Part shown: in pieces, positions 9,298-18,135 of the stretch
Numbering within the stretch: position 1 is the stretch's first letter
How the letters are laid out: each line of letters begins with the position of its first letter
Assembly (NCBI RefSeq): GCF_014926585.1
Contig: NZ_CP045422.1
Coordinates: 1,528,501-1,592,500 of the forward strand
DNA length: 64,000 nt
From: Devosia beringensis
Lineage (GTDB): Bacteria > Pseudomonadota > Alphaproteobacteria > Rhizobiales > Devosiaceae
Direction: 5' to 3'
Notes under the pieces: model-generated
What the model was told of the DNA's origin: nothing
Databases searched by the model: none
Seen by the model: the letters and a program-made list of their open reading frames with translations, nothing else
Position numbers and translations under genes: made by a program

Positions 9298-9794
9298 AGC
9301 CTAGGCCTCCGCCTCAGAGCGCAACATTGCTCACGACTTTCGGTTAGATGATGTCGGGCGCGAACGGAAGGGCTACCTTCAATAGTTGGTCGCGCGCCAC
9401 TCTAGCGATCCGCCGACCCGGTACCCCAGCCGCACCGCCCAGGTGTTGGGCTAGCGTGGTGCGAAGCGGTTGGCCTGGTCGCGGGGTGTAAGCCAGTGCT
9501 TCATGCCTTCGCGGCTCCCACCAGCCCGAGAACGGCCGCAATGCTACGCGCAAGCGCGGTCCACGGAATAATATGGCGGTGGTCGGCTGCCAGTGCGTGT
9601 CGATTGCTCAATGGATGCGGGACTTTGCGGATGGGTGGCGGTTCGATTAATTCGGTCTATCGGCCATATTTCGCGCTATCACGAAAAAATCTCTGCATGA
9701 GGTCGCCGCGGGTCCGGGAGTAAGGCCGTTTGTGACCTTTTGACCGCCCCCCCGTTGCATGCAAGGGTAGCTGCACATCCCTCAAGGAGCGGTC
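9298..9794. other. Intergenic region of the island, no supported gene
   Basis: About 500 bp between two divergently transcribed genes (TIR-like on -, Ymh on +). Short open frames on both strands (9344-9553 -, 9496-9723 +) have no recognisable motif and no ribosome-binding site. Near its end gaccttttgacc (9732-9743) precedes the Ymh gene; a related gaccttttg string precedes the small membrane protein gene at 10716, so both may have promoters of related type. Confidence 0.4.
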
Positions 9795-10565
9795 ATGCAG
9801 GAACTACCAACAGCCATTCCTGACGTTGACGGCCTCCTGCTCCTCCAGCCCGAAGAGCTTGGTGCGAAGCTGCTGTTTCTGGTTAGGCAGCGCGGCGCCA
9901 ACGGGATCCTTAATATGAATATGTTCCACCCGCAAAGCATGATCAGTGAGCTTTGGACGAATCACGGAGGCGCACTCAAGTACCCGAGGGAGCGCGAGGA
10001 TCAGATCAACATGGCGTTGATCGAAGCATGGGCCTGGATCGAGGCACAGGGATTGATCGTTCCTGCGCTGGGCATGAATGGGCAGAACGGTTTTCGTGTG
10101 CTCAGCCGACGAGCTCGGGCTTTTGAGAACGAACAGGATTTTGCTGCCTATGCGATTGCTAGGCAGCTTCCACGTGATGCTTTGCATGCATCCATTCGAG
10201 AGAATGTGTGGTTGGCGTACATGCGAGGCGACTACGACGTGGCGGTCTTCCTTGCGACTAAAGCGGTCGAAGTCGCAGTAAAACTTGCCGTTCGAGAGGA
10301 ACCTGGTTTCGAGAAGTTAATGGGCACAGACTTGATGCGGCGGGCTTTCCACCCAGAGAACGGTCCGTTGGCCGACATGACAGCCCACCACGCGGAGAGG
10401 CAAGCAAGGTCGGAGCTCTTCTCCGGCACAATTGGATCATACAAGAACCCGCAGTCGCATCGAGACGTAAACCTCGAAGACCCGGTTGAAGCAATGGAAG
10501 TCATAATGTTGGCCAACCACCTTCTCCGCGTGGTGGCGGTCCGACTAGCGGCCATAGTCTCCTAA
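9795..10565 (+). CDS. Ymh family protein (TIGR02391/PF09509)
   Basis: A 256-residue protein whose last half (about 128-250) carries the TIGR02391 'hypothetical Ymh' signature: AVFLATKAVEVAVK, GTDLMRRAF, GPLAD, ELFSGTIGSYKNPQSHRDV and EVIMLANHLLRVV. The family is common in phage and defence islands; I recall it being grouped with HEPN-like helical domains, many of which are RNases, but that is not provable here. The N-terminal 120 residues look like a helical, possibly winged-helix region with no clear assignment. Start supported by caaggagcgg upstream. It is divergent from the TIR-like gene. Confidence 0.8.
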   Translation: MQELPTAIPDVDGLLLLQPEELGAKLLFLVRQRGANGILNMNMFHPQSMISELWTNHGGALKYPREREDQINMALIEAWAWIEAQGLIVPALGMNGQNGFRVLSRRARAFENEQDFAAYAIARQLPRDALHASIRENVWLAYMRGDYDVAVFLATKAVEVAVKLAVREEPGFEKLMGTDLMRRAFHPENGPLADMTAHHAERQARSELFSGTIGSYKNPQSHRDVNLEDPVEAMEVIMLANHLLRVVAVRLAAIVS

Positions 10566-10715
10566 CCGACGCTCCTCGGCCTGGATTAGGCTGTCGTGCG
10601 TGGCCTTGGTGACGAATAGGTCCGGGTCCGATGGCGAGGCCCTTTTGACCTTTTGCTCCCCCTGGGGCTGGCTCAGTGACGGGCATTAGTGCACGGTGCT
10701 CTAAGGGGAAACACC

Positions 10716-10925
10716 ATGCCGATTACTGCAGATGCCAAGCTCATCGCCATTGCCATAGTGACCGCCGCCATATTGCTGGCGAGTGTCCAATTGCTGAAAA
10801 AGTCCGACTACGAAACATGCATGGCGGCTACGAGAGCCGCGTACATCCAAGCAGCACCAACAGTTGCAGACAAACCGTTGTTTGACCTCGGCATAACCAA
10901 GCAATGTTCAGGCATCGCCGGCTGA
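10716..10925 (+). CDS. Small single-pass membrane protein, hypothetical
   Basis: A 69-residue frame starting at ATG 10716 with aagggg 9 bp upstream. Residues 8-26 form a hydrophobic helix (LIAIAIVTAAILLASVQLL), followed by a short soluble tail with two Cys (ETCMAAT and KQCSGIAG), which would be outside if the N terminus is inside. Not recognised. It follows the Ymh gene by 150 bp in the same direction and belongs to the same island. Confidence 0.5.
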   Translation: MPITADAKLIAIAIVTAAILLASVQLLKKSDYETCMAATRAAYIQAAPTVADKPLFDLGITKQCSGIAG

Positions 10926-11475
10926 GCGCGCTTCGGAGCCGGGATTGGGGTGGACCTTGCAGCTGAGTTGTCTAGTGTAAGGGTGGTTTGCACGATCTCC
11001 CCTTGATAGTCGGAATACGTAATTACCAGCCTTATGGAGATCGCCAAATCTCATACCAAGCAGAGCTTTGGATTCACATCGACTGAGATTCAAGACAACA
11101 GGCGAAACACCGCAGAAGCTTAGTGCGGACAACCTCAACGAGGCCACCCTCCCGCGCCAGCGGGTTCGTTCATCCACCCCACTTCAGCCTCCTGTCTTGG
11201 CAATGCGGACCGGCTGCTTTCAGGACTTCGCTGAAGCTCGATGAATGTCTGAAACGGGGCGCAAAACCGCCTCAAAACTGCCAGGACACAACTTGGCTAT
11301 TTCTCGCTTTGAAGTGATCGCATCGACTTCAGAGCTTTAGAGAAAGCGGCCGCTTCCGAGAAGGAGGAAGGCGTTTCACGACAAGAGCTACTTCAAGGAT
11401 TATTCGCAGAACCCCACCATTTCGCGGGCTTGAGCGGGATACAGGCCAAATCAAAGAAAAGTTCTGTTGGGATGC
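10926..11475. other. Intergenic region between island genes and tRNA-Ser, no supported gene
   Basis: About 550 bp of lower-GC sequence. Open frames exist on both strands but none has a good start, typical codon use or a recognisable motif. No copy of the tRNA 3' end was found by eye in this stretch or at the other edge of the island, so an attachment-site duplication is not demonstrated. Confidence 0.4.
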
Positions 11476-11565
11476 TGGCGGAGAGAAAGGGATTCGAACC
11501 CTTGAGACGGTTCCCCGCCTACACACTTTCCAGGCGTGCGCCTTCGACCACTCGGCCACCTCTCC
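11476..11565 (-). tRNA. tRNA-Ser (anticodon GGA)
   Basis: A 90-nt class II tRNA on the minus strand, with CCA encoded. The 5' acceptor strand ggagagg pairs with tctctcc at the 3' side (last pair G-U). The anticodon stem-loop reads gcctggaaagtgtg-like with GGA as anticodon. There is a long variable arm (gcggggaaccgtc), and the T-arm ggttcgaatcc is standard. Its 3' end points towards the accessory island at 6869-11475, the orientation expected if tRNA-targeting integrases have used it. Confidence 0.96.
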
Positions 11566-11790
11566 GCATCGCCTGTAACCCCGGTTGGAAACACCGGAGG
11601 GGTCAGCTGGTTGGCCGACGCGAGCGAGGCGCAATATACTTATCGCGGGCCGGGGCGCAAGGGATCACGACGCCGCGATGACAATTGTTTTTGCCGCAGT
11701 GGGTTGCCACCTTGTGAGATATCATGCGGACATGGCACAAACGGGCGATGCGCGGGGGCGTCACGACTTATCCCCCCAGGCGCACAGGAC

Positions 11791-12120
11791 ATGCGGATGC
11801 GGCTGATTGTGAGAGCATTGGGAACCTGGCTGATCGGCCTGGCGCTGGTGCTGCTGGTTATCGACGGGACACGATCGCTGGGGGCAGACGGGCTGGTGCT
11901 GACCAGCCTGGGCACGCTGTGGAGCCAGTTGCATGCGCCGAGCCTGGCGGGGGCGACGCATTTCGTGCAGACGCGCCTGTTCGGCGAACTGCTGGGCGCC
12001 GGGCTGACGGCGCTGCTGAGTTATCCGGCCTTTGCCGTGTTCGGCGTGCCGGGGATTGTTCTGGCGCTGCTAGGCAGGGCGCCGCGGCGCGAGCACTTCC
12101 TGCGCCAGGACCAGATCTGA
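11791..12120 (+). CDS. Small conserved-type membrane protein, hypothetical
   Basis: A 109-residue protein with two long hydrophobic segments: about 6-25 (IVRALGTWLIGLALVLLVID) and 70-94 (LGAGLTALLSYPAFAVFGVPGIVLALLG), ending in a basic tail (RAPRREHF). The start at ATG 11791 was chosen because upstream codons run through the tRNA gene. Proteins of this size and pattern occur next to msrA in related genomes, but I cannot name a function. It lies 52 bp upstream of msrA and may be co-transcribed with it. Confidence 0.65.
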   Translation: MRMRLIVRALGTWLIGLALVLLVIDGTRSLGADGLVLTSLGTLWSQLHAPSLAGATHFVQTRLFGELLGAGLTALLSYPAFAVFGVPGIVLALLGRAPRREHFLRQDQI

Positions 12121-12172
12121 GCCTTGTAACGATTAGTGGCAAGCGGCCGAATAGGCCATGAAAGGAAATTCC

Positions 12173-12829
12173 ATGTTCTTCAAATCCAAACCCGCCACCC
12201 TGCCGAGCGCTGGCGAGGCCCTGCCCGGCCGTGATGTGCAAATCTCTGTGGCGCCTCAGCATTTTGTCAATGGCGCGGCCCTCAAGGGGCCCTATCCGGC
12301 GCAGGCGGAAACCATCTATCTGGGGCTGGGCTGCTTCTGGGGCGCCGAGCGCCTGTTCTGGCAATTGCCGGGGGTGATCGTCACCGCCGTGGGCTACCAG
12401 GGCGGCAGCACACCCAATCCGAGCTATGAAGAAGTGTGTTCCGGCCATACCGGGCATACCGAGGCGGTGAAGGTGGTTTTTGACCCGGCCCGGATCAGCC
12501 TCGAAACCGTGCTCAGGACCTTCTGGGAAGAGCATAACCCGACGCAGGGCATGCGGCAGGGCAATGATGTGGGCACGCAGTATCGCAGCGCGATCTATAC
12601 CACCTCGCCCGAGCAGGCGGCGGCAGTCGAGCTGAGCCGCGCCGCCTATCAGGAGGCGCTGAGCGCGAAGGGGCTGGGGACGATCACGACGGAGATCAAG
12701 CCGGCCGCTGAATTCTACTATGCCGAAACTTATCACCAGCAATACCTGGCCAAGAATCCGGCCGGCTATTGCGGGCTGCAGGGGACCGGCGTCAGCTGCC
12801 CGATCGGTCTGGGCGTCGCCGCCGAGTAG
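12173..12829 (+). CDS. msrA: Peptide-methionine (S)-S-oxide reductase MsrA
   Basis: A 218-residue MsrA that reduces the S epimer of methionine sulfoxide in oxidised proteins. The catalytic Cys54 lies in GCFWGAER; other signatures are [22 protein letters not shown] and [16 protein letters not shown] ([16 protein letters not shown]). The C-terminal region carries Cys residues ([11 protein letters not shown]) that can serve as resolving cysteines. ATG 12173 was preferred over the ATG at 12158 because aaaggaaat lies just upstream of it; the longer form adds five residues. Not fused to MsrB. Confidence 0.95.
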   Translation: MFFKSKPATLPSAGEALPGRDVQISVAPQHFVNGAALKGPYPAQAETIYLGLGCFWGAERLFWQLPGVIVTAVGYQGGSTPNPSYEEVCSGHTGHTEAVKVVFDPARISLETVLRTFWEEHNPTQGMRQGNDVGTQYRSAIYTTSPEQAAAVELSRAAYQEALSAKGLGTITTEIKPAAEFYYAETYHQQYLAKNPAGYCGLQGTGVSCPIGLGVAAE

Positions 12830-12897
12830 AAAAAGGCGTCACATGACATTGGATGTGTCACCACCGAGATCGTTAAACCGTCAACGGCTGGTGACGC

Positions 12898-13296
12898 ATG
12901 ATAGTGACAGATGACGACCTGACGCAGCGGGCGGGCTTTGAGGCTTTTGTCCTCGGCCTGCCCAGCGTGGTCGTGGTGCGGCAGTGGCGCGACGATTCTG
13001 TCGCCAAGGTGGGCGGCAAGATCTTTACGCTGCTCGATGCCGATCCCGGGGAAATCTGGCTTAAGGTGTCCGAGATGGCCTTCGAGCTGCTGACCGAGCT
13101 CGACGGTATCAGGCCGGCACCCTATTTTGCCCGGGCGGGGTGGGTGGCGATTGCGCCGGACAGCCCGCTGACGCCTGAGGAAATCGCGGCCTATATCGTT
13201 GAAGCCCATCGCCTGGTGGCCAGCAAGCTGAGCCGCAGGCTGCGGACCGAACTCGGGCTGGACGGGTCTATTGCGGCAGCACCGCATAGACCTTGA
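12898..13296 (+). CDS. MmcQ/YjbR family protein
   Basis: A 132-residue single-domain protein of the MmcQ/YjbR fold (double-wing, CyaY-like). Segments supporting this are LPSVVVVRQWRDDSVAKVGGKIFTLLD, IWLKVSEMAFELLTE and PAPYFARAGWVAI. The biochemical role is not established; some members bind DNA. Its 3' end overlaps the 3' end of the convergent membrane-protein gene by 29 bp. Confidence 0.85.
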   Translation: MIVTDDDLTQRAGFEAFVLGLPSVVVVRQWRDDSVAKVGGKIFTLLDADPGEIWLKVSEMAFELLTELDGIRPAPYFARAGWVAIAPDSPLTPEEIAAYIVEAHRLVASKLSRRLRTELGLDGSIAAAPHRP

Positions 13297-15052
13297 GCAC
13301 ATCATCGGGCCCGCTCACTTCCTCCAGCCAGGACGGCAGTTCACCCTTGGCATAGAGGCTGGCAAAGCTGTCGGGCGCCCGATCGGGCAGTCCCTGCAGT
13401 TCGGCCATAGCCGGGCACAGCACCACCAGATCAATGCCGCGCGCGACGAGCATGGGGCGGATGGCGGCCAGTGGATCGTTGAAGAAGCGAAAGGCGTCGC
13501 GCACCCCCTGCTGGTTGCGGTGATAGGGCGCGGCCACCACCGCATGGGGGGTGTAGAGCAGGATATGGGCGCCCAGATCGATGGGCGACATGACACGCGC
13601 GGTCGGCAGCGCTGCCAAAGCGGTGAAGGCCGTGGGCAGCAGGCAGGGTTGCTTGCCGGAGCGGGCCAAGGCCATTTCCTGGGCCCGTCCGGGCGCCAGA
13701 TTGACCGCCAGGGTGACCAGCAGCGTGAGCATCACCCCGGCAAAGGCCAGCCAGCTGCCGAGCAGCGCCAGCATGCTGACGAGGCGCGGGTGCTCAACAT
13801 AGCGATGGCGGGCTGAGAGGATCAGCCAGGCTGCCGCGGGCATGGCCGGCATGATGGCGAGGCGTGCGCCGCGCACCTGCAAGAGCATGATCAGGGCTGC
13901 CCCCAGCAGGAAGGCCAGCAGCACAGCCCACTGGGCACGATCCTGCGGCACGGTGGCCAGGCGATAAAGCATGACCAGGATGGCCAGCAGCACCGGCACG
14001 CCAACGGCAATGGCATAGGCCGGCAGCTCGAACAGGCTGGTGGCCCAGGGCTTGGCCTCGACGATATTGGCGATCCAGTTGGCCTGCAGCCAGGGATCGA
14101 GCTCGCCATAGGGACCGGCCAGACATTGCGGCCAGGCCACAGCGACGAGAACGAGACCGGCGCCGCCCAGGACCGCCAGCGTGGCCAGACGCTGCCAGGC
14201 CGCGCGGGCCGGCAGCAGGCTGGCGAGGGTGAAGGCAGCGGCAACCACAAGGGCGACAGCGACATAGACCGGCGAGAGCACGTCGCAGGCCGGTTCCAGC
14301 CAGCGGGTGGGGGGACGGAAGAGGGCCAGATGCCCCATGGCACCAATGGCGAAGGCCAGGCCGAAGTGGCGCATGGTGGCCGCCTGGCGGTTGTCGACGA
14401 CGAAGAGCAGACCGAAGGCGGCAATGGCGGCGGCGATGGCGGGCAGCGATTCGGTGGCAATGGCCAAAGCGGTAGCCGCCAGCAGACCGCAGAGCCAGGC
14501 AAAGCGCGGGCGGCGCACCGCCTCGACGGCGCTCCATGCCATGGCCAAGGTGAGGATGATGATGACGCTGTGATGATCGACCCGGCCGGGGGTGAATTCG
14601 GCCGTGAGGGCGGGACTGAGCACCGGCAGGACTACAGCGGGCAGCACCCCGTCGGGACCAAGAAGGCGGTTGGCGAGCAGGGCGCTGAACCAGAGCACAC
14701 AGGCCAGCAAGGCCATGGGCCAGAGATAGCCGGCCAGCATCGTGGCCGTGGCCTGACCAAACAACGGGGTCAGCACGATGACCAGCCCGGCCAGGGGCAG
14801 ATCGACGAGGCGCGACCAGTGCAGCTCGGCGCCGAAGGGGGTGTTGAGGCGATGGGCGGTCAGGTCATACCAGTTCTGGCCCGCGATGTAGTCGATGACG
14901 CGAGCCATGCGCATGGCGTCATCGGTATCGGCGAAGAGCGGCGTCGTGCCGCGGCCGAACAATTCGCGGCCGACCAGAATGGCTGCCGCCACCGCAAAGA
15001 CGAGCAGCACCAGGCGCCAATCTGTTCTGCGCTGGGGGATGGGACTGGTCAC
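13268..15052 (-). CDS. Polytopic membrane protein, GT-C glycosyltransferase-like
   Basis: A 594-residue integral membrane protein with about 11-13 hydrophobic segments and a C-terminal soluble part of roughly 150 residues. After the first helix comes an acidic DTDD motif (42-45) in FADTDDAMRMARVIDYI, then HWSRLVDLPL (78-87) and GRVDHHSVI (156-164). A DxD-like pair in the first outer loop plus a later DHH motif is the pattern of STT3/AglB and related GT-C enzymes that use lipid-linked sugars, so a glycan or lipid-sugar transferase is possible; this is inference. It is divergent from the MFS gene at 15206. Confidence 0.6.
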   Translation of the reverse strand: MTSPIPQRRTDWRLVLLVFAVAAAILVGRELFGRGTTPLFADTDDAMRMARVIDYIAGQNWYDLTAHRLNTPFGAELHWSRLVDLPLAGLVIVLTPLFGQATATMLAGYLWPMALLACVLWFSALLANRLLGPDGVLPAVVLPVLSPALTAEFTPGRVDHHSVIIILTLAMAWSAVEAVRRPRFAWLCGLLAATALAIATESLPAIAAAIAAFGLLFVVDNRQAATMRHFGLAFAIGAMGHLALFRPPTRWLEPACDVLSPVYVAVALVVAAAFTLASLLPARAAWQRLATLAVLGGAGLVLVAVAWPQCLAGPYGELDPWLQANWIANIVEAKPWATSLFELPAYAIAVGVPVLLAILVMLYRLATVPQDRAQWAVLLAFLLGAALIMLLQVRGARLAIMPAMPAAAWLILSARHRYVEHPRLVSMLALLGSWLAFAGVMLTLLVTLAVNLAPGRAQEMALARSGKQPCLLPTAFTALAALPTARVMSPIDLGAHILLYTPHAVVAAPYHRNQQGVRDAFRFFNDPLAAIRPMLVARGIDLVVLCPAMAELQGLPDRAPDSFASLYAKGELPSWLEEVSGPDDVLKVYAVLPQ

Positions 15053-15205
15053 GGCTCGATCCTGGTTCGGGGCGGGCCGAGTTTGGACCGGCGCCCGTTA
15101 AGATGGCGTTGGCGACCTGATCCACCGCAAGCCATTTAAACAAGCGATTGCTTTTTTAATTGTCGGGATATAGCAGAGGGGACGTAGCCAGGGGAGGCCT
15201 GCCGC

Positions 15206-16642
15206 ATGACCGATGATAGCGAGCGCGGCGGGCGCTGGGCCGAAGTGTTCGGGCCGCGCTACGCCGCGTCTATGGCCATCCTGGCGCTCGGCGTGGCGCT
15301 ACTGGCTTTCAACTCGTTCCTCACCTCGACAGCCATGCCCACGGCGGTACAGGAACTGGGCGGGGTAGCGTTGATTGCCTGGACGCTGACGCTGTTCCTG
15401 GTGTTTGCCATCATGGGGGGCGCCGGCGCAGCTTTGTTCAAGCAGCTGGTAGGCGCGCGCATGGCGCTGCTGGTATCGGCGGCGGTTTTCCTCGTGGGGT
15501 CGCTGATTGCGGGCCTGGCCGGCAGCATGGAGGTGGTGCTGCTGGGGCGTGCGCTGCAGGGCCTGGGGGAGGGCCTGGTGGCGGCGATATGCTTTGCCCT
15601 GATCCCCGTACTGTTTCCGGCCCGGCTGGTGCCCAAGGTGTTCGGCATGCAGGCCATGGTCTGGGCCGTCGCCTCGTTCGGCGGCCCGCTGGTGGCGGGC
15701 CTGCTCACCGAATTCGTGTCCTGGCGGGCGTCGTTTCTAGTCAGCGTGCCCTTGGCCATGATCTTTGCCGGCATGGTGCTGGTGGTTGTCCCCGCCAGCG
15801 CGGATGCGGCACCGACACATGCCGATTTCCCCGGCCTGCGACTGCTGCTGGTGGGCGGGGCAATCATGCTGGTGGCACTGGCAAGCCTCACCGGCCCGCT
15901 GATGGCGGCGGGACTGCTGAGCGTTGCCGCGGCGATGCTGGTGGGCATGGTGATGCTGGACAAGAACAGCCGCACCAGGCTGATGCCGCCCGATGCCTTC
16001 CGGACCGGATCGGTCGTCGGCAACGGGCTCTGGGTGGTGCTGCTGATGCCGGTGGCGGGGGCGACGTCGGCGGTCTATCTGGTGCTGCTGCTGCAGCAGA
16101 TGTGGGCCTATGGCCCGACCCTGGCTGGCGCTGTCGCGGCCGTGCTGGCCATGGCCTGGAGTGCTGCGGCCATCGCCGTGGCCAATGTGAGCGAGCAGGC
16201 GACGCGCATGCGGCTGATGAAGGTGGGACCCGCCCTGCTGGTGCTGGGCCTATTCGGCGTGGCCGGCGGGCTGCTGGGCGGGCAGATCGTCCTCGTGCTG
16301 CTGGCCCAGATCGCCATCGGGGCCGGCTTCGGGCTGGGCAATAGCAGCCTTTACGTGACCCTGATGGGCGCGGCGGACGACGCTGAACGCGATCGGGTCG
16401 CGGCCCTCGTCCCCACCACGCAATCGGCCGGCAATGCCATCGGGGCGGCGCTGGCGGGCCTTGCCGCCAACCTTGCCGGCTATGCCAGTGCCAGCAGCAG
16501 CGCTGCCTTCGGGCAGGCCATCGTGGCGGTGTTTGCCGTGGGCGTGGGCATTGCCGGCCTGGGTCTGATCGCGGCGCTGCGGATGACCCAATTGATGACG
16601 CGCCAGGAGCGTCATGCCGGCCCTAGGCGGCAGCCGGGCTAG
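15206..16642 (+). CDS. Major facilitator superfamily transporter (DHA2-like)
   Basis: A 478-residue inner-membrane carrier with 12-14 predicted helices. Helix 1 has AFNSFLTSTAMPTAVQELGG, like the 'vvn.AlP.i...l' opening of DHA2 drug/H+ antiporters; motif B/C-type features include GRALQGLGEGL and GPLVAGLLTEFVSWRASFLVSVP, which is typical of EmrB-type proteins. The substrate is unknown; the group includes multidrug exporters. It starts at ATG 15206 with aggggaggcct upstream. It ends 268 bp before cheW. Confidence 0.85.
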   Translation: MTDDSERGGRWAEVFGPRYAASMAILALGVALLAFNSFLTSTAMPTAVQELGGVALIAWTLTLFLVFAIMGGAGAALFKQLVGARMALLVSAAVFLVGSLIAGLAGSMEVVLLGRALQGLGEGLVAAICFALIPVLFPARLVPKVFGMQAMVWAVASFGGPLVAGLLTEFVSWRASFLVSVPLAMIFAGMVLVVVPASADAAPTHADFPGLRLLLVGGAIMLVALASLTGPLMAAGLLSVAAAMLVGMVMLDKNSRTRLMPPDAFRTGSVVGNGLWVVLLMPVAGATSAVYLVLLLQQMWAYGPTLAGAVAAVLAMAWSAAAIAVANVSEQATRMRLMKVGPALLVLGLFGVAGGLLGGQIVLVLLAQIAIGAGFGLGNSSLYVTLMGAADDAERDRVAALVPTTQSAGNAIGAALAGLAANLAGYASASSSAAFGQAIVAVFAVGVGIAGLGLIAALRMTQLMTRQERHAGPRRQPG

Positions 16643-16910
16643 GTCGCCAGGGACGATTCGGCGGGTTGCCGTGCGGGCGGCGGCCGATCCGCCGGCAATC
16701 GAGAGCGTTGGCGCCGAATATTGTTATCGAGGCCCGGCGACCAAAAAAGCGCAGTTTGTCAAACACTTGCGCCAGCAAGACCAGCGATCCGCCGCGAAAT
16801 AAAGGCATGCGGAGAATTTATTCAATGGTTTTGAAATCATTTGCAAAAATAATGGCCGCAAGCATAGGGCAAGACAGGCGCCCGGGGCAGCCATACGAGC
16901 GGAGTTTTTG

Positions 16911-17402
16911 ATGAGTACAGCACTCGAATTTGAACCGTCGGGCAGCGCACAGGACAGTGTGCTGGTGCCACCGACCAACCAGTTCGTCACCTTTTCGGCT
17001 GGCGATCGCGGCTATGGTGTCGACATCATGGCGGTACGCGAGATCCGCAGCTGGTCGCCGACAACCGAACTGCCGGACGGCTCCTATTCGGCCTGCGGCG
17101 TGCTCGATATCCGCGGCACCGTGGTTGAAGTACACGACCTTTCGGCGATGCTGGGCGGCCAGCGGCTGAACGCGGCTCCGGGCCATGTGGTGCTGGTGGT
17201 TTCGCTGGGCGAGACCACGGTGGGCATCCTGGTGGACTCGGTGTCCGACATCATCTTCGCCAAGGACGACGAATTCCGCGACGCCCCGGCCTCGGGCGGC
17301 GACCCCAGCAGCGCCAAGGTATCGCGCCTGGTGCGCCAGGAAGACCGGCTGATCGCCATTCTCAACCTGCCAGCGCTGTTTCCCTTCGTGAGCATGCACT
17401 AG
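16911..17402 (+). CDS. cheW: Chemotaxis scaffold protein CheW
   Basis: A 163-residue CheW, the adaptor linking chemoreceptors to the histidine kinase CheA. It shows the two SH3-like subdomains: FVTFSAGDRGYGVDIMAVREI, GVLDIRGTVVEVHDLSAMLG, then VGILVDSVSDIIF and LIAILNLPALFP. The ATG at 16911 has ggag 6 bp upstream. It stands alone, followed by a strong terminator, with no che operon in the window. It could serve the two chemoreceptors encoded at 57926-63984. Confidence 0.93.
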   Translation: MSTALEFEPSGSAQDSVLVPPTNQFVTFSAGDRGYGVDIMAVREIRSWSPTTELPDGSYSACGVLDIRGTVVEVHDLSAMLGGQRLNAAPGHVVLVVSLGETTVGILVDSVSDIIFAKDDEFRDAPASGGDPSSAKVSRLVRQEDRLIAILNLPALFPFVSMH

Positions 17403-17415
17403 ACGCTGATAAGTG

Positions 17416-17438
17416 AGGGGCCCTTGGGCCCCTTTTTC
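17416..17438 (+). terminator. Intrinsic terminator after cheW
   Basis: A GC hairpin, ggggcc paired with ggcccc around a cttg loop, followed by ttttt. It lies 14 bp after the cheW stop codon. Confidence 0.85.
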
Positions 17439-17529
17439 CTGCAGTGCTGGCAGACCAATAGCCGGCTTGCCGGCTGCAATCTGCCTGCGCATAGTGTCGG
17501 CCTGAGCGGCACGAGGCAGGAGCGGGAAC

Positions 17530-18135
17530 GTGGTGACACGCGGATTTACGGGGCGGCCGAGAGAGCCTGAGCAGCGCGAGCGCATTCCGCCCGGCCAGCA
17601 TCTGGTTGATTATTTTCCGGTATTGTCGGCCGGTCCGACGCCCCGCATTACGCCTGAGGACTGGCGCTTCACCCTCAAGGTGGGTCCACGCCCGATCAAG
17701 AGCTGGAGCTGGGCGGAATTCAACGCCCTGCCCATGACCAAAATGGTGCGCGACATCCACTGTGTCACCACCTGGTCAAAACTGGACACGCAATGGGAAG
17801 GCGTGCTGATCGACGACATCTTGGCCGATGCCTATGTCGAACCGCCCACCCCGTTCACCCTGGCGCATAGCGTGGACGGCTATGCCACCAATGTTCCCAC
17901 AGCCGACCTGACCCTGGGCAAGGCCATGGTGGCGCTGAAATATGCTGGCCAGCCACTTGAGCGCGACCATGGCGGGCCGGCCCGGCTATTGGTGCCGCAT
18001 CTCTATTTCTGGAAATCGGCCAAATGGGTCAATGGCCTGCAATTCACCGAGCGAGACGAAGCCGGGTTCTGGGAACTGCGCGGCTATCATATCTATGGCG
18101 ATCCGTGGCGCGAGCAGCGCTATAGCGGTGACTGA
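17530..18135 (+). CDS. Molybdopterin-dependent oxidoreductase, sulfite-oxidase fold (short cytoplasmic type)
   Basis: A 201-residue protein of the oxidoreductase molybdopterin-binding (PF00174) family. The Cys in DIHCVTTWSKLD is the expected molybdenum ligand; WEGVLIDDIL, HSVDGYATNVP, LERDHGGPARLLVPHLYFWKS-type sequence (DHGGPARLLVPH) and AKWVNGLQF are standard. There is no twin-arginine signal, unlike MsrP/YedY, so it is probably cytoplasmic. The start is GTG at 17530 (a second GTG follows at once). Its stop overlaps the start of a flavin reductase gene, which suggests that reductase is its electron donor. Confidence 0.9.
   Translation: MVTRGFTGRPREPEQRERIPPGQHLVDYFPVLSAGPTPRITPEDWRFTLKVGPRPIKSWSWAEFNALPMTKMVRDIHCVTTWSKLDTQWEGVLIDDILADAYVEPPTPFTLAHSVDGYATNVPTADLTLGKAMVALKYAGQPLERDHGGPARLLVPHLYFWKSAKWVNGLQFTERDEAGFWELRGYHIYGDPWREQRYSGD

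Noticed and set aside
9344..9723. Short frames on both strands in the island spacer
   Set aside because: No start signals, Arg/Pro-rich, no motif.
11329..11634. A 101-codon frame on the minus strand
   Set aside because: It runs through the tRNA-Ser gene.
16749..16772. Imperfect inverted repeat gcgcagtttg...cttgcgc upstream of cheW
   Set aside because: Pairing is broken and the position gives no clear operator or terminator role; too weak to annotate.
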